From NCBI GenBank assembly GCA_024234435.1, contig JACKOF010000003.1:242708-306707 (forward strand): 64,000 nt of DNA, written 5' to 3'. Position 1 is the first letter of the stretch, and each line of letters starts with the position of its first letter. Positions 1-9,032 of the stretch are shown in pieces. This stretch comes from Pseudomonadales bacterium (GTDB taxonomy: Bacteria; Pseudomonadota; Gammaproteobacteria; Pseudomonadales; Porticoccaceae). Under the pieces are notes generated by a model. The model worked only from the letters and a program-made list of their open reading frames with translations. It had not been told where the DNA came from and did not search any database. The translations under genes were made by a program, and so were the position numbers.

Positions 1-92
1 AACACCAACGGTACCAGGCAACAGGCAGAGGCCAGCAAGGCTGCGACACCCCCGGCAAGCAACGAACCGCGTCCCGGTTTGGATTCAGGCAT
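1..92 (-). CDS. merT: MerT mercuric transport protein, 5' end only (runs off the window)
   Basis: MerT is an inner-membrane protein that takes Hg(II) from periplasmic MerP and passes it to MerA in the cytoplasm. Only the first 30 or so residues are present. They read MPESKPGRGSLLAGGVAALL and continue into an SACCLVPLV stretch with the vicinal cysteine pair of the first membrane helix of MerT. The ATG at 92 is preceded by an AGGAGG-like ribosome site at about 100-105. It lies downstream of the mer promoter and divergent from merR, the usual mer layout. The rest of the operon (merP, merA) must lie left of the window, which cannot be checked here. Confidence 0.9.
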   Translation of the reverse strand, partial: MPESKPGRGSLLAGGVAALLASACCLVPLV

Positions 93-129
93 GGGCAAAC
101 CTCCTGTTGTTTTATTCACCACTGTGGCA

Positions 130-160
130 AGCTTATCTCCGTAGTCGACTACGGAGTCAA
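130..160 (-). promoter_or_regulatory. mer operator-promoter (MerR-type, 19-bp spacer)
   Basis: Read on the minus strand this has a TTGACT -35 box (155-160) and a TAAGCT -10 box (130-135) separated by 19 bp. The spacer contains the perfect 20-bp palindrome CTCCGTAGTCGACTACGGAG (137-156). An overlong spacer around a dyad is the hallmark of promoters that MerR untwists when metal binds. It should drive merT leftwards, while MerR represses and activates from the divergent gene at 166. Confidence 0.92.
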
Positions 161-165
161 GCAAC

Positions 166-594
166 GTGTCCGGTTCTCAAAACACATCCATGACCATCGG
201 CAGTCTGGCCAAGGCCGCAGAGATAAACGTCGAAACTATTCGCTACTACCAGCGGCTGGGGCTGATGACAGAGCCTGAGAAGCCCTTAGGCGGGATTCGC
301 CGCTACGACGAGGACGCGCTGGCACGGCTTCGATTCATCCGCAGGGCGCGATGGCTGGGATTCAGTCTGGAGGAAATCGGAGAACTGCTGAAACTCGAAG
401 ACGGCACCCATTGCGACGAGGCCAAAGCACTGGGCGAGCGCAAGCTGGGCAACGTGCGAGACAAGATCCGCAGTCTTCAGCAAATTGAAGGCGTGCTCGA
501 CCAACTCGTCGAGGAGTGCTGCACCCAGAAGGACAATGTCACCTGCCCACTGATCGCATCCCTCCACGAGGGGTTTGAGGCAGTTACTCCATGA
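166..594 (+). CDS. merR: MerR, mercury-responsive regulator
   Basis: MerR binds the mer operator and switches the operon on when Hg(II) is bound. The 142-residue protein has the N-terminal winged helix (IGSLAKAAEINVETIRYYQR), a dimerisation helix and the Hg-site cysteines. With the GTG start at 166 these are C83, C118 and C127, one residue off the classical C82/C117/C126, and C119 makes a vicinal pair with C118. An ATG at 190 is an alternative start, but the cysteine numbering favours GTG. The gene begins six bases from the -35 box of the divergent merT promoter. Confidence 0.95.
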   Translation: MSGSQNTSMTIGSLAKAAEINVETIRYYQRLGLMTEPEKPLGGIRRYDEDALARLRFIRRARWLGFSLEEIGELLKLEDGTHCDEAKALGERKLGNVRDKIRSLQQIEGVLDQLVEECCTQKDNVTCPLIASLHEGFEAVTP

Positions 595-702
595 TGGCAG
601 CAGCAGATCCGCATCTCGAAAAGGCCCATGCATCCCTATCTACTCACGATGCAATCATCGAAGATTTGGCAGCGCATCAAAGATCAGGATGATTCCGGCT
701 GG

Positions 703-1635
703 CTACCCTCTGACTTGATTCAACTCCACGGTCACATGAGCAAGCTCTTTGTGTACGCCTAAATACCGTTTGATATCGTCAGGCGCTACGGTTTCATCCA
801 CCACGAGCGACAAGATGCACGCGTAGCTCCCCTTCCCTACTCGCCAGACATGCAAATCCGATATTGCCGCCTCTACCGGCGCCGACTTGATGGCATCGTG
901 TATCTCCGCCACCACAGGCGCATCCATTTCTGCATCCAGAAGCACGCGACCGGTATCCCGCAAAAGCCCGTAGGCCCAGGCGGACACCAGGCCTGCACCC
1001 ACAATACCCATTACCGGGTCCAGCCAACTGGCCCCCCACCACTTGCCCCCAAACAAGGCGACAATGGCCAATAGAGAGGTTGCCGCATCGGTCATGACAT
1101 GTAGATAGGCAGAACGCAGGTTGAGGTCGTGATGATGGTGATGGCTATCGTGGCTATCCGTGCCATGATGATGAGCATGACCATCTTTCAATAACCAGGC
1201 ACAGGTGAGATTGACCAACAAACCTACCATGGCAATCAGGATCGCCTGGTCATAGTGAATGGGGCTCGGTGCCAGCAAGCGTTCAACGGATTGAAACAAC
1301 ATCAACCCGGCGACTCCGACCAACAAAATCGCACTGGTATAGCCGCCCAGGATTTCAATTTTCCAGGTGCCGAAGGCGAAGCGTTTGCTATGGGCCAAAC
1401 GCCGTGCTGCGCCGTAAGCCAGGACCGACAAACCCAACGCCATGGCATGGGAACTCATGTGCCAACCATCGGCCAATAGCGCCATGGAGTTGTAAATCCA
1501 TCCCCCGGCGATTTCCACCACCATGGTAATTGCGGTGAGCCAAACGGCCCACCGGGTGTTTCGTTCCGCTAACGGATTGCCGTCATCAAAAATATGGGAG
1601 TGCTGCCAAGGAATGGTGTTGTCAAATTTTTCCAC
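703..1635 (-). CDS. dmeF: Cation diffusion facilitator, DmeF-like Ni/Co exporter
   Basis: CDF proteins are inner-membrane metal/proton antiporters. This 310-residue protein carries the paired metal ligands of the family in TM2 (ADGWHMSSH) and TM5 (HVMTDA), and a His-rich cytoplasmic loop (around residues 152-168) with HAHHHG and a run of five histidines. The N-terminal WQHSHIFDDGNPLAERNTRW motif is typical of DmeF. Translation starts at a GTG (1635). It is divergent from an RcnR-type repressor with a shared operator between them, matching the dmeR-dmeF pairing known in proteobacteria; nickel and cobalt are therefore the likely substrates. Confidence 0.85.
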   Translation of the reverse strand: MEKFDNTIPWQHSHIFDDGNPLAERNTRWAVWLTAITMVVEIAGGWIYNSMALLADGWHMSSHAMALGLSVLAYGAARRLAHSKRFAFGTWKIEILGGYTSAILLVGVAGLMLFQSVERLLAPSPIHYDQAILIAMVGLLVNLTCAWLLKDGHAHHHGTDSHDSHHHHHDLNLRSAYLHVMTDAATSLLAIVALFGGKWWGASWLDPVMGIVGAGLVSAWAYGLLRDTGRVLLDAEMDAPVVAEIHDAIKSAPVEAAISDLHVWRVGKGSYACILSLVVDETVAPDDIKRYLGVHKELAHVTVELNQVRG

Positions 1636-1662
1636 AGGACTGGTACCTTAATGCATCGCGAC

Positions 1663-1683
1663 ATATACTATACCCCAGTATAT
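1663..1683. promoter_or_regulatory. RcnR/DmeR-type operator between dmeF and its repressor
   Basis: Inverted arms ATATACT (1663-1669) and AGTATAT (1677-1683) flank a centre that reads as a G-tract on the minus strand. AT-rich inverted arms around a G/C tract are the known recognition pattern of RcnR/CsoR-family repressors. The site lies between the two divergent starts (1635 and 1709), so it can control both. Confidence 0.8.
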
Positions 1684-1708
1684 ATTTACACACTAGAGAA
1701 CAGTGCAT

Positions 1709-1984
1709 ATGGCACACACCAACAGGGATCAAAAAAAGCTCTTAACCCGGGTTCGACGCATTAAGGGGCAGGCAGAAGCCATTGAAAAAGCCCTGGATCA
1801 GGGCAAGGATTGCACAGCCATACTGCAACAGATAGCGGCCATACGCGGTGCTATCAATGGCCTGATGTCCGAAGTGCTCGAAGGTCATCTGCGTGAACAT
1901 CTAGGTGCCGAGGACATTTCTCAGGCGCAGCGTCAGCAGGAACTCGATGATGTCATCGGCATACTGCGATCGTATTTGAAATAG
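1709..1984 (+). CDS. RcnR/DmeR-type Ni/Co-responsive repressor
   Basis: This is a CsoR/RcnR-family (DUF156) all-helical repressor that releases DNA when it binds metal. Counting from the ATG at 1709, the protein shows H3, C35, H60 and H64, the same ligand set and numbering as E. coli RcnR, which senses Ni(II) and Co(II). An in-frame GTG at 1703 would shift these by two, so the ATG is preferred. The conserved core QQIAAIRGAINGLM is present. It is divergent from dmeF and very likely its regulator; the name dmeR would fit. Confidence 0.88.
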   Translation: MAHTNRDQKKLLTRVRRIKGQAEAIEKALDQGKDCTAILQQIAAIRGAINGLMSEVLEGHLREHLGAEDISQAQRQQELDDVIGILRSYLK

Positions 1985-2013
1985 GTCATTTAACGATTAA
2001 TTCCGAAATACCG

Positions 2014-2391
2014 GTGAAGACATTGCGAACGCAGCTAAAAAGATGGGCCAGACTTATCAGGCAGGACATGTATACGGTGTGGCCGGTTGCGCGGGACTCT
2101 CGCACCCCTCTGCACACCAAAATACTGGCCTTCGTCGTCGGTGCCTATGCTTTTTCACCTATCGACCTCATTCCAGACTTCATCCCGGTCATTGGTTACC
2201 TGGATGACTTATTGATCGTTCCGGCGGGCATCTGGCTGGTAGTAAAAATGACTCCAAAGATTGTCATTCATGAGAATCGCGAACGCGCTAGACTCCACCA
2301 CCCAACGCCGATCAGCCGGGTCGCGGCAGGCGTCATTATCAGTCTGTGGCTATCTGCAATAGCGGTATCAATCTATCTATGGGGATATTGA
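2014..2391 (+). CDS. DUF1232 (YkvA-like) membrane protein
   Basis: A 125-residue protein with the DUF1232 signature (TPLHTKILAFVVGAYAFSPI followed by DLIPDFIPVIGYLDD) at about residues 32-70 and a C-terminal membrane helix. The family is widespread and of unknown biochemical role; members often sit in metal or stress gene clusters. The start is a GTG at 2014, 29 bases after the repressor gene, so the two may be cotranscribed. No link to metal binding can be read from the sequence. Confidence 0.8.
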   Translation: MKTLRTQLKRWARLIRQDMYTVWPVARDSRTPLHTKILAFVVGAYAFSPIDLIPDFIPVIGYLDDLLIVPAGIWLVVKMTPKIVIHENRERARLHHPTPISRVAAGVIISLWLSAIAVSIYLWGY

Positions 2392-2529
2392 TGACGCAAT
2401 TTAACTATCGCCTCCACTTGATTTGCTCAGGCCAGCGCACCAGTGCCTCACGTAACCCCATGGGGGTCCAGTCGTTTCAATGTGGTTGCCTTTCTGCTAG
2501 GCTCACGATCAAATTCCGGGACCACTTGC

Positions 2530-2877
2530 ATGATTAAACGCTGTTTCATAGTCGCAATGACGCTGTTGATTGCCTTGCAGTCAGTGGCGTCTATTGCCTA
2601 TGAAACACAACCGCACAACCCCGCAATACCACATTATGATGCGCATTCACACGAATCAGCGGATTTTTCCAACGAAAATCAGGCAACCAAGTCGTCTCCC
2701 GACAGCCCCAGTCATTCAGCGGACCATTGTCATCACAGCCACAGCTGCTTTCACATGGTGTTGCTGGGAACCCTCACAGACATTTCCGGCGTGACGGCGG
2801 GAATAGTACTGTCCGACTACCAAGCCAACTTCACCACCGGGGTTCAATCCTCCCTTTTCCGCCCTCCCATTTCCTGA
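2530..2877 (+). CDS. CzcI-like small His-rich secreted protein
   Basis: About 115 residues with an N-terminal signal peptide (MIKRCFIVAMTLLIALQSVA), a histidine-rich middle (HSADHCHHSHSCFH) and a C-terminal FRPP motif. CzcI-family proteins upstream of czcCBA share this layout and are thought to modulate the efflux system in the periplasm; the biochemical role is unsettled. An in-frame start at 2443 exists, but the signal peptide fixes the ATG at 2530. It is 63 bp upstream of czcC and probably in the same transcript. Confidence 0.65.
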   Translation: MIKRCFIVAMTLLIALQSVASIAYETQPHNPAIPHYDAHSHESADFSNENQATKSSPDSPSHSADHCHHSHSCFHMVLLGTLTDISGVTAGIVLSDYQANFTTGVQSSLFRPPIS

Positions 2878-2940
2878 CCCTGCGAATATCTTCCCCACCC
2901 GGGGAATAACCGTCATTTAGAATTTCGTAGGAGCAGTCTC

Positions 2941-4251
2941 ATGCTTTTCAGAATGCCCGTAAAAAACGGGCGGCGCGCAATGCCGTGCCACTTTATTATC
3001 CATGCCTTTTGCCTTCTAGCGCTGGCATTCGGTTCTGCCCTGGCACACGCCGGTGACAAACCGCTCACTCTGTCCGAGGCCCTCTCGCGGGCCATGGCGC
3101 AAAACCCCGGCCTCCAGGTCTTCGATTTTCGCCTTCAGGGCCTTGAGGGTCGCCGCGTTACGGCAGATCAAAATCCTGCCCTGGAGGCCGGTCTGGAAGT
3201 GGAAAACTTCCTCGGCAGCGACAATCTGCGAGGAGTTGACGGGGCAGAGTACACCCTATCCCTGTCATCGGTTCTCGAACTTGGCGGCAAGCGTCAGTCC
3301 CGCGTCAGCGTGGTTGACTCACGATATGGGCGGGTCGAGGCCGAGCGCCGGGCCGAGACCCTGGATCTCTTGGGACAGGTGACCCAGCGCTTTGTCGCCA
3401 CACTGGCCCTGCAGGAAAAACTGGAACTGACCGCTGAAGCCGTGGCGCTGGCCGAGGCCACCCACGAGATCGTCACCCGCCGCGCCGACCGGGGCGCTGC
3501 GCCCCAGGCCGAAGTCCTGCGCGCCAGGGCCGCGCTCACCCAGAGTCGTATTGAGCAGTCCCGTCTTCGAGCCGCCTACGAGAGCCGGAAAATGGCTCTG
3601 GCTTCGCTGTGGGGTGATACCAGCCCGGACTTTCAAATGCTGGAAGGCGATCTGTTCCAGTTCGGTTCCTCCGACAACTTCGAGGCCCTGTACCAGCGGG
3701 TCAGCGACAGCCCGGCCATTCAAATCTACGCCAGCGAACAGCGTATCCGCGAAGCGGAGATTCAGCTGGCGCGCAGCCAGTCCGAGAGCGACATCCGTTG
3801 GCAGGTCGGCATCCGGCGTTTCGAAGAGACGGATGATACCGCCTTGACCGCTGGGCTCTCGGTACCGCTCTTTTCCGGACGGCGCAATCGCGGCGAGGTG
3901 CAGGCCGCCCTGGCGGCGCGGGATGAGGTCCGACTCCGCCGGGAGGATACCCTGCTGCGCCTCCATTCGCGCCTGTTCGACGCCTACCACTTGCGGCAAC
4001 AAAGCATCGAGGCTGTTGAGCAGGTTCGCGGCCAAATGCTTCCCGACCTGACCGAGGCACTCACTCAGACCCGCGAGGCCTACGAACGCGGCCGCTACAG
4101 CTATGTGGAATGGACCGCCGCCCAGCGGGAGCTGCTCTCAGCACGGGAGGCACTGGTCGACGCCGCCACCACGGCGCTGCTCAACCAGGCGCTGATCGAA
4201 CAACTCACGGCACAGCCTCTCGCCGCCGTTCCGGGCGTCCCGGCGCGCTAA
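2941..4251 (+). CDS. czcC: CzcC-like outer-membrane efflux channel
   Basis: A TolC-family (OEP) protein of 436 residues forming the outer-membrane duct of the tripartite Co/Zn/Cd pump. It has a signal peptide ending near SALAHAG, then two internally related OEP halves rich in long amphipathic helices (LTLSEALSRAMAQNPGL near the start, LTEALTQTREAYERGRYSYV near the end). TAGGAG at 2927-2932 sets the ATG at 2941. It is followed 23 bp later by czcB and then czcA, in the normal CBA order. Confidence 0.88.
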   Translation: MLFRMPVKNGRRAMPCHFIIHAFCLLALAFGSALAHAGDKPLTLSEALSRAMAQNPGLQVFDFRLQGLEGRRVTADQNPALEAGLEVENFLGSDNLRGVDGAEYTLSLSSVLELGGKRQSRVSVVDSRYGRVEAERRAETLDLLGQVTQRFVATLALQEKLELTAEAVALAEATHEIVTRRADRGAAPQAEVLRARAALTQSRIEQSRLRAAYESRKMALASLWGDTSPDFQMLEGDLFQFGSSDNFEALYQRVSDSPAIQIYASEQRIREAEIQLARSQSESDIRWQVGIRRFEETDDTALTAGLSVPLFSGRRNRGEVQAALAARDEVRLRREDTLLRLHSRLFDAYHLRQQSIEAVEQVRGQMLPDLTEALTQTREAYERGRYSYVEWTAAQRELLSAREALVDAATTALLNQALIEQLTAQPLAAVPGVPAR

Positions 4252-4274
4252 TCCACGAATTCAGGATTCACACC

Positions 4275-5489
4275 ATGCAACTGATAAAACAACTCTGTCT
4301 GATTCTGGTGGCCACCTGCCTTGCCATCAGCCCCTTACAAGCTGCCGAGGAACAACACGACGAATCGCAGGCCGAGGCTAAAGGACCTCACGGCGGCATA
4401 CTGCTGCAACAGAACGACGCCACCGTCGAACTGCAAATCTTTGAGCAGGGCGTTCCCCCGGAATACCGGGCCTGGGTCACCAAGGCTGGCCGCGCCGTTA
4501 CCGATGATATTGACCTTAATGTCCAGCTCACCCGCCTGGGTGGGCAAGCGGACACTTTCGACTTCGCCTACCAGGGGGACTACTGGCTGGGGGATGGTGT
4601 GGTGACCGAACCCCACTCCTTCGACGTAGAAGTGAGCCTCGCCATGGACGGCAAGAACTACCGATGGCACTGGGAATCCCACGAAGGTCGCACCCGGATC
4701 GCCCCGGATATCGCAGATAAAGCGGGTATCACAACGGCCGCAGCCGGGCCGAGTGCCATCGAGCGCAGCCTCACCACCTACGGCAGCCTGACCACGGCAC
4801 CGCAACAGATTGCCCGGGTGCATGCCCGCTTCCCCGGTGTAGCCACTTTGGTGAATGTCAATTTGGGCGATCGGGTCGAACGTGGTGACGTACTCGCTCA
4901 AGTAGAATCCAACGAAAGTCTGCAGACCTACGCACTGCGCGCGCCCATCGACGGGATTGTCATTGAGCGCCGGATCAGCAACGGGGAAATGACCGGGGAG
5001 CAACCCCTATTCGCCATTGCCGATTTGACCACTCTGTGGGCCGAATTCAAGGTCTTCCCCGGCCAACGGGCCGAGGTTGCCATTGGCCAGAAAGTCCGAC
5101 TGAAGGCTGACGGCATCGAGCGGGAAGGCACCATCCGCCACCTGCTGCCGGCACCCGGCAACGCGCCCTACACCCTGGCCCGGGTCGAAGTCGACAATGC
5201 CGAGGGACTGCTGACCCCCGGTTTGCTGGTGGCCGGGGATATCGTGGTGGAAACGGTGGAGGCCCCCTTGGTGGTTGACAACCGCGCCCTGCAATCCTTC
5301 CGGGACTGGACCGTGGTGTTTATTCAGGTGGATGACACCTACGAGATCCGCCCACTGGAGCTGGGCCGCAGCGACGGCAACCTGACTGAGGTGCTGGGCG
5401 GCCTGCAAGCAGGCGATCGCTATGTGGTGGAAAACAGTTATTTGATCAAGGCCGATATCGAAAAATCCGGCGCATCCCACGACCACTAA
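4275..5489 (+). CDS. czcB: CzcB-like periplasmic adaptor (membrane fusion protein)
   Basis: This is the adaptor that links CzcA to CzcC. From the ATG at 4275 it is 404 residues with a signal peptide (MQLIKQLCLILVATCLAISP), an extra N-terminal domain of roughly 120 residues typical of CzcB/CnrB, a barrel-sandwich (lipoyl-like) region split around IARVHARFPGVATLVNVNLG and LRAPIDGIVIERRISNGEMT, and a C-terminal membrane-proximal domain ending in SGASHDH. A longer reading frame upstream overlaps czcC and is not needed. The czcA ribosome site begins directly after the stop. Confidence 0.9.
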   Translation: MQLIKQLCLILVATCLAISPLQAAEEQHDESQAEAKGPHGGILLQQNDATVELQIFEQGVPPEYRAWVTKAGRAVTDDIDLNVQLTRLGGQADTFDFAYQGDYWLGDGVVTEPHSFDVEVSLAMDGKNYRWHWESHEGRTRIAPDIADKAGITTAAAGPSAIERSLTTYGSLTTAPQQIARVHARFPGVATLVNVNLGDRVERGDVLAQVESNESLQTYALRAPIDGIVIERRISNGEMTGEQPLFAIADLTTLWAEFKVFPGQRAEVAIGQKVRLKADGIEREGTIRHLLPAPGNAPYTLARVEVDNAEGLLTPGLLVAGDIVVETVEAPLVVDNRALQSFRDWTVVFIQVDDTYEIRPLELGRSDGNLTEVLGGLQAGDRYVVENSYLIKADIEKSGASHDH

Positions 5490-5502
5490 CCAGGAGGCTA
5501 TG

Positions 5503-8500
5503 ATGATCAATGCCATCTTACGTCTCTCGGTAGAGCGGCGGTTTTTAATGTTATCCCTTATTCTGGTGCTGGTCGGCGTGGGCGTGTGGAGTTTCCAGCG
5601 CCTGCCCATCGACGCGGTGCCGGATATCACCAATGTCCAGGTACAGATCAACACCGAGGCACCGGGCTATTCGCCTCTGGAGGCGGAGCAGCGCATTACC
5701 TTTCCGGTGGAAACAGCCTTGTACGGCCTGCCCAACCTGTCCTATACCCGGTCCCTGTCCCGCTACGGCCTGTCCCAGGTCACGGTGGTGTTCGAGGAAG
5801 GCACGGACATCTATTTCGCCCGCAATCTGATCAATGAGCGATTGGGCGCCATCAAGAGCGCGCTGCCCCCCGGGCTGGAGCCGGAGATGGGTCCCATCGC
5901 CACCGGTCTTGGCGAAATCTTCATGTACACCGTAGAAGCCCTGCCCGGCGCCGCTCAAGCGGATGGCAGTCCGCTGGACGCTACGGCACTGCGGGAGATC
6001 CAGGACTGGATCATCAAACCCCAGTTGGCCCAGGTGCCCGGCGTGATCGAAGTCAACACCATTGGCGGCTACGACAAGCAGTACCACGTTACGCCGTCGC
6101 CCCAACGGTTGCTGGAGTTCGGCATCACGGTGGATGAACTGGTCAGCGCCCTGCGGGCCAATAACACCAATCGCGGCGCCGGCTATATCGAACGCAACGG
6201 CCAACAGCTGTTGGTGCGCTCGCCCGGGCAGCTGGCCACCATTGGCGATATTGAACAGGTGGTGATTGCCAACCGGGATGGTGCGCCAGTCCGGGTAGCC
6301 GATGTAGCTGAAGTGGCCATTGGCAAGGAGCTGCGCACCGGAGCCGCCACCCGCGACGGCAAGGAAACGGTGATGGGCACCGCCATGATGCTGGTGGGAG
6401 AAAACTCCCGGGCGGTAGCACAGGCCGTGGCCGAGAAACTGGACGCCATTCAGCCCTCGCTGCCCGACGGCGTCAAGGTGGAGGCGGTATACGACCGCAC
6501 GGCGCTGGTGGACAAGGCCATCGCCACGGTGGAGAAAAACCTGCTTGAAGGGGCACTGCTGGTGATCGTGGTGCTGTTTCTGTTGCTGGGCAACCTGCGC
6601 GCCGCCTTGATCACGGCAGCTGTCATTCCGCTTTCGATGCTCGCCACCATCACCGGTATGGTGCGGTCTGGCGTGTCCGCCAATTTGATGAGTCTGGGCG
6701 CGCTGGATTTCGGCCTGATCGTCGACGGCGCGGTCATCATCGTCGAGAACTGTATCCGGCGCCTGTCCCAGGCCCAGCACCAAAGCCAACTGGCACTCAA
6801 GGAGCGACTGCAACTGGTGTTCGAGGCCACCAACGAGGTCATACGCCCCAGCCTGTTTGGTGTCGCCATTATTACCGTGGTGTACCTGCCGATCTTTGCC
6901 CTCACCGGCGTCGAGGGCAAAATGTTCCACCCCATGGCGGCCACCGTGGTGATGGCTCTGCTGGCGGCCATGGTGTTATCACTCACCGTGGTGCCCGCCG
7001 CTGTGGCAGTTTTTATGGGCGGCAAAATCAGCGAAAAGGAAAGCCCGGTAATCAGCGGCGCCAAATCGCTCTACAGGCCTGCGCTGCGGGTGGCTATGAG
7101 GTTCCGCTGGCTGGTGTTGGGGGGCGCGACCGCGCTGGTAGCGGCCTGTCTCTGGCTGGCGACCACCCTGGGGGCGGAATTCATTCCACAACTGGATGAA
7201 GGGGATATTGCACTCCATGCCCTGCGCATCCCGGGCACCGGACTGGAGCAATCTATCGAGATGCAGTCGCAGCTGGAAGAACGGCTGAAGGCGTTTGGGG
7301 AGGTGGACAAGGTGTTCGCCAAGATCGGCACGCCGGAAGTGGCCACCGACCCCATGCCCCCCAGCGTGGCAGACAACTTTGTCATCTTGAAGCCCCGCAG
7401 CCAATGGCCGAACCCCGACAAAACGAAGGATGAACTGGTGGCGGAAATGGAGGACGCGGTAACGCAACTGCCTGGCAACAATTACGAGTTCACCCAACCC
7501 ATCGAAATGCGCTTCAACGAGCTGATCTCCGGCGTGCGCGCCGATCTCGGCATCAAGGTGTTCGGCGATGACCTGGATCAGTTGCTGACATCGGCCAACG
7601 ACGTCCTTGAGGTTGTGGAATCCACGGAGGGCGCTGCCGATACCCGGGTCGAACAGGTGACCGGCCTGCCCATGCTGTCGGTACACCCCAAGCGCATGGC
7701 GCTATCCCGCTACGGGCTGACGGTGGATAATCTCCAGGATCTGGTGGCAGCCGGTGTCGGGGGCGAAAACGCCGGCCTGATTTACGAAGGCGACCGCCGC
7801 TTCCAGTTGGTGGTGCGTCTTCCCGAAGACATCCGCCGGGATGTGGACAGCCTCGCGGACCTGCCAGTCCCCCTGCCGGACGGCGGCTATGTGCCCCTGT
7901 CGGAAGTGGCCGAGCTGGAGCTGGCTCCGGCGCCCAACCAGATCAGCCGGGAAAACGGCAAGCGTCGGGTGGTGGTCACCGCCAACGTGCGGGACCGCGA
8001 CCTGGGCGGATTTGTCGAGGAAGCACAGGCGCGCATTGCGGACGACGTGGATCTACCTCCCGGATACTGGCTGGATTACGGCGGGACCTTCGAGCAACTG
8101 CAGTCCGCCAGTCAGCGGCTTGCCATCGTGGTGCCGGTGACACTTGCCATCATCCTCGCACTATTGGTGATGGCCTTCGGCTCCCTCAAGGATGCCCTGA
8201 TCATCTTCACCGGCGTGCCACTGGCCCTCACCGGCGGGGTTCTGTCCCTGTGGCTGCGAGACATGCCCCTGTCCATCTCGGCGGGTGTTGGCTTTATCGC
8301 CCTCTCCGGGGTGGCGGTGTTAAACGGCCTGGTGATGATCGCCTTTATCCGTGATCTGTGGCACGAACAGGGTGACTTGATGAAGGCCATTGTCGATGGC
8401 GCCCTGATCCGCTTACGGCCGGTATTGATGACCGCCCTGGTAGCAAGCCTCGGCTTTGTACCCATGGCACTCAATACCGGCACCGGCGCCGAAGTACAGC

Positions 8501-8649
8501 GTCCTCTGGCGACCGTGGTGATCGGCGGGATTATCTCGTCCACCCTGTTGACGTTGTTTGTACTCCCTGTGCTCTATGCGTTGTTGCATGGCAGAAGTGC
8601 CAGTAACTCCACGCCCACAGGCGACATTAAGCACGACACTGATAGTTAA
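5503..8649 (+). CDS. czcA: CzcA-like HME-RND transporter
   Basis: The proton-driven inner-membrane pump of the Czc system, 1048 residues, with twelve membrane segments and two large periplasmic loops expected. The heavy-metal-efflux signature is clear in TM4 (DFGLIVDGAVIIVEN), and the IPQLDEGDIAL segment after TM7 is present. AGGAGG at 5492-5497 leaves 2 bp to an ATG at 5500 and 5 bp to the ATG at 5503, so the second is preferred. It closes the czc operon and is followed by an intrinsic terminator. Substrate (Zn, Co or Cd) is inferred from the family. Confidence 0.93.
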   Translation: MINAILRLSVERRFLMLSLILVLVGVGVWSFQRLPIDAVPDITNVQVQINTEAPGYSPLEAEQRITFPVETALYGLPNLSYTRSLSRYGLSQVTVVFEEGTDIYFARNLINERLGAIKSALPPGLEPEMGPIATGLGEIFMYTVEALPGAAQADGSPLDATALREIQDWIIKPQLAQVPGVIEVNTIGGYDKQYHVTPSPQRLLEFGITVDELVSALRANNTNRGAGYIERNGQQLLVRSPGQLATIGDIEQVVIANRDGAPVRVADVAEVAIGKELRTGAATRDGKETVMGTAMMLVGENSRAVAQAVAEKLDAIQPSLPDGVKVEAVYDRTALVDKAIATVEKNLLEGALLVIVVLFLLLGNLRAALITAAVIPLSMLATITGMVRSGVSANLMSLGALDFGLIVDGAVIIVENCIRRLSQAQHQSQLALKERLQLVFEATNEVIRPSLFGVAIITVVYLPIFALTGVEGKMFHPMAATVVMALLAAMVLSLTVVPAAVAVFMGGKISEKESPVISGAKSLYRPALRVAMRFRWLVLGGATALVAACLWLATTLGAEFIPQLDEGDIALHALRIPGTGLEQSIEMQSQLEERLKAFGEVDKVFAKIGTPEVATDPMPPSVADNFVILKPRSQWPNPDKTKDELVAEMEDAVTQLPGNNYEFTQPIEMRFNELISGVRADLGIKVFGDDLDQLLTSANDVLEVVESTEGAADTRVEQVTGLPMLSVHPKRMALSRYGLTVDNLQDLVAAGVGGENAGLIYEGDRRFQLVVRLPEDIRRDVDSLADLPVPLPDGGYVPLSEVAELELAPAPNQISRENGKRRVVVTANVRDRDLGGFVEEAQARIADDVDLPPGYWLDYGGTFEQLQSASQRLAIVVPVTLAIILALLVMAFGSLKDALIIFTGVPLALTGGVLSLWLRDMPLSISAGVGFIALSGVAVLNGLVMIAFIRDLWHEQGDLMKAIVDGALIRLRPVLMTALVASLGFVPMALNTGTGAEVQRPLATVVIGGIISSTLLTLFVLPVLYALLHGRSASNSTPTGDIKHDTDS

Positions 8650-8661
8650 CCAAAGCCCTAC

Positions 8662-8690
8662 CATGGGGAGGAATCTCCCCATGATTTTTT
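8662..8690 (+). terminator. Intrinsic terminator after czcA
   Basis: A perfect 9-bp stem (CATGGGGAG pairing with CTCCCCATG) with a GAAT loop is followed by a T-run, 12 bp after the czcA stop codon. Confidence 0.92.
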
Positions 8691-8728
8691 CAACGTTCTT
8701 TTATTGCGGTTTATACCCTGGTAAGACT

Positions 8729-8923
8729 ATGAACGACCCACCCAAGCAACGAAAAGATGACCCGAAGGAAGCTCCACACTTTCGAACACATCGTATCCAC
8801 GCCATCAACAGTGACTGGTATTTTTTAACCCGTGAAGGTCAAAATATCGGGCCATTCCCGAACAAAAAAGCGGCCGAAGACAGCCTTGCGGAATTCCTGA
8901 AAACTGTCAAAAAGGATGAGTAG
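8729..8923 (+). CDS. DUF6316-like small protein
   Basis: A 64-residue soluble protein with WYFLTREGQNIGPFPNKKAA near its middle, the pattern of DUF6316, a small family common in marine gammaproteobacteria. Such a motif suggests a compact beta-rich fold; function is unknown. It starts at ATG 8729, after the czc terminator, so it needs its own promoter. It does not look like a metal-binding protein, since it lacks cysteines and has few histidines. Confidence 0.7.
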   Translation: MNDPPKQRKDDPKEAPHFRTHRIHAINSDWYFLTREGQNIGPFPNKKAAEDSLAEFLKTVKKDE

Positions 8924-9032
8924 CCAATGGCCCAAAATCCACAAAGTCGCCAAGGTACAGGCGACCAGGCACAGAGTAAGCTGAATGCAGCAGATGCTTC
9001 TTTATACATAGATACCAAACGAGGTTAGTCCA

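Noticed and set aside
591..692. 33-residue frame overlapping the merR stop (ATGA)
   Set aside because: The coupled start is tempting, but the product matches nothing and the region is short. I treat it as spacer or a remnant.
3319..4035. Long minus-strand frames under czcC
   Set aside because: They mirror a GC-rich real gene with clear TolC-family features on the other strand; no ribosome sites or recognisable domains.
5551..6930. 459-residue minus-strand frame inside czcA
   Set aside because: It is a low-complexity His/Gln/Gly-rich shadow of the RND gene.
8924..9032. A metal riboswitch (such as NiCo) ahead of the second CDF gene
   Set aside because: The leader is short and I could not form the required junction of stems or see the conserved motifs.
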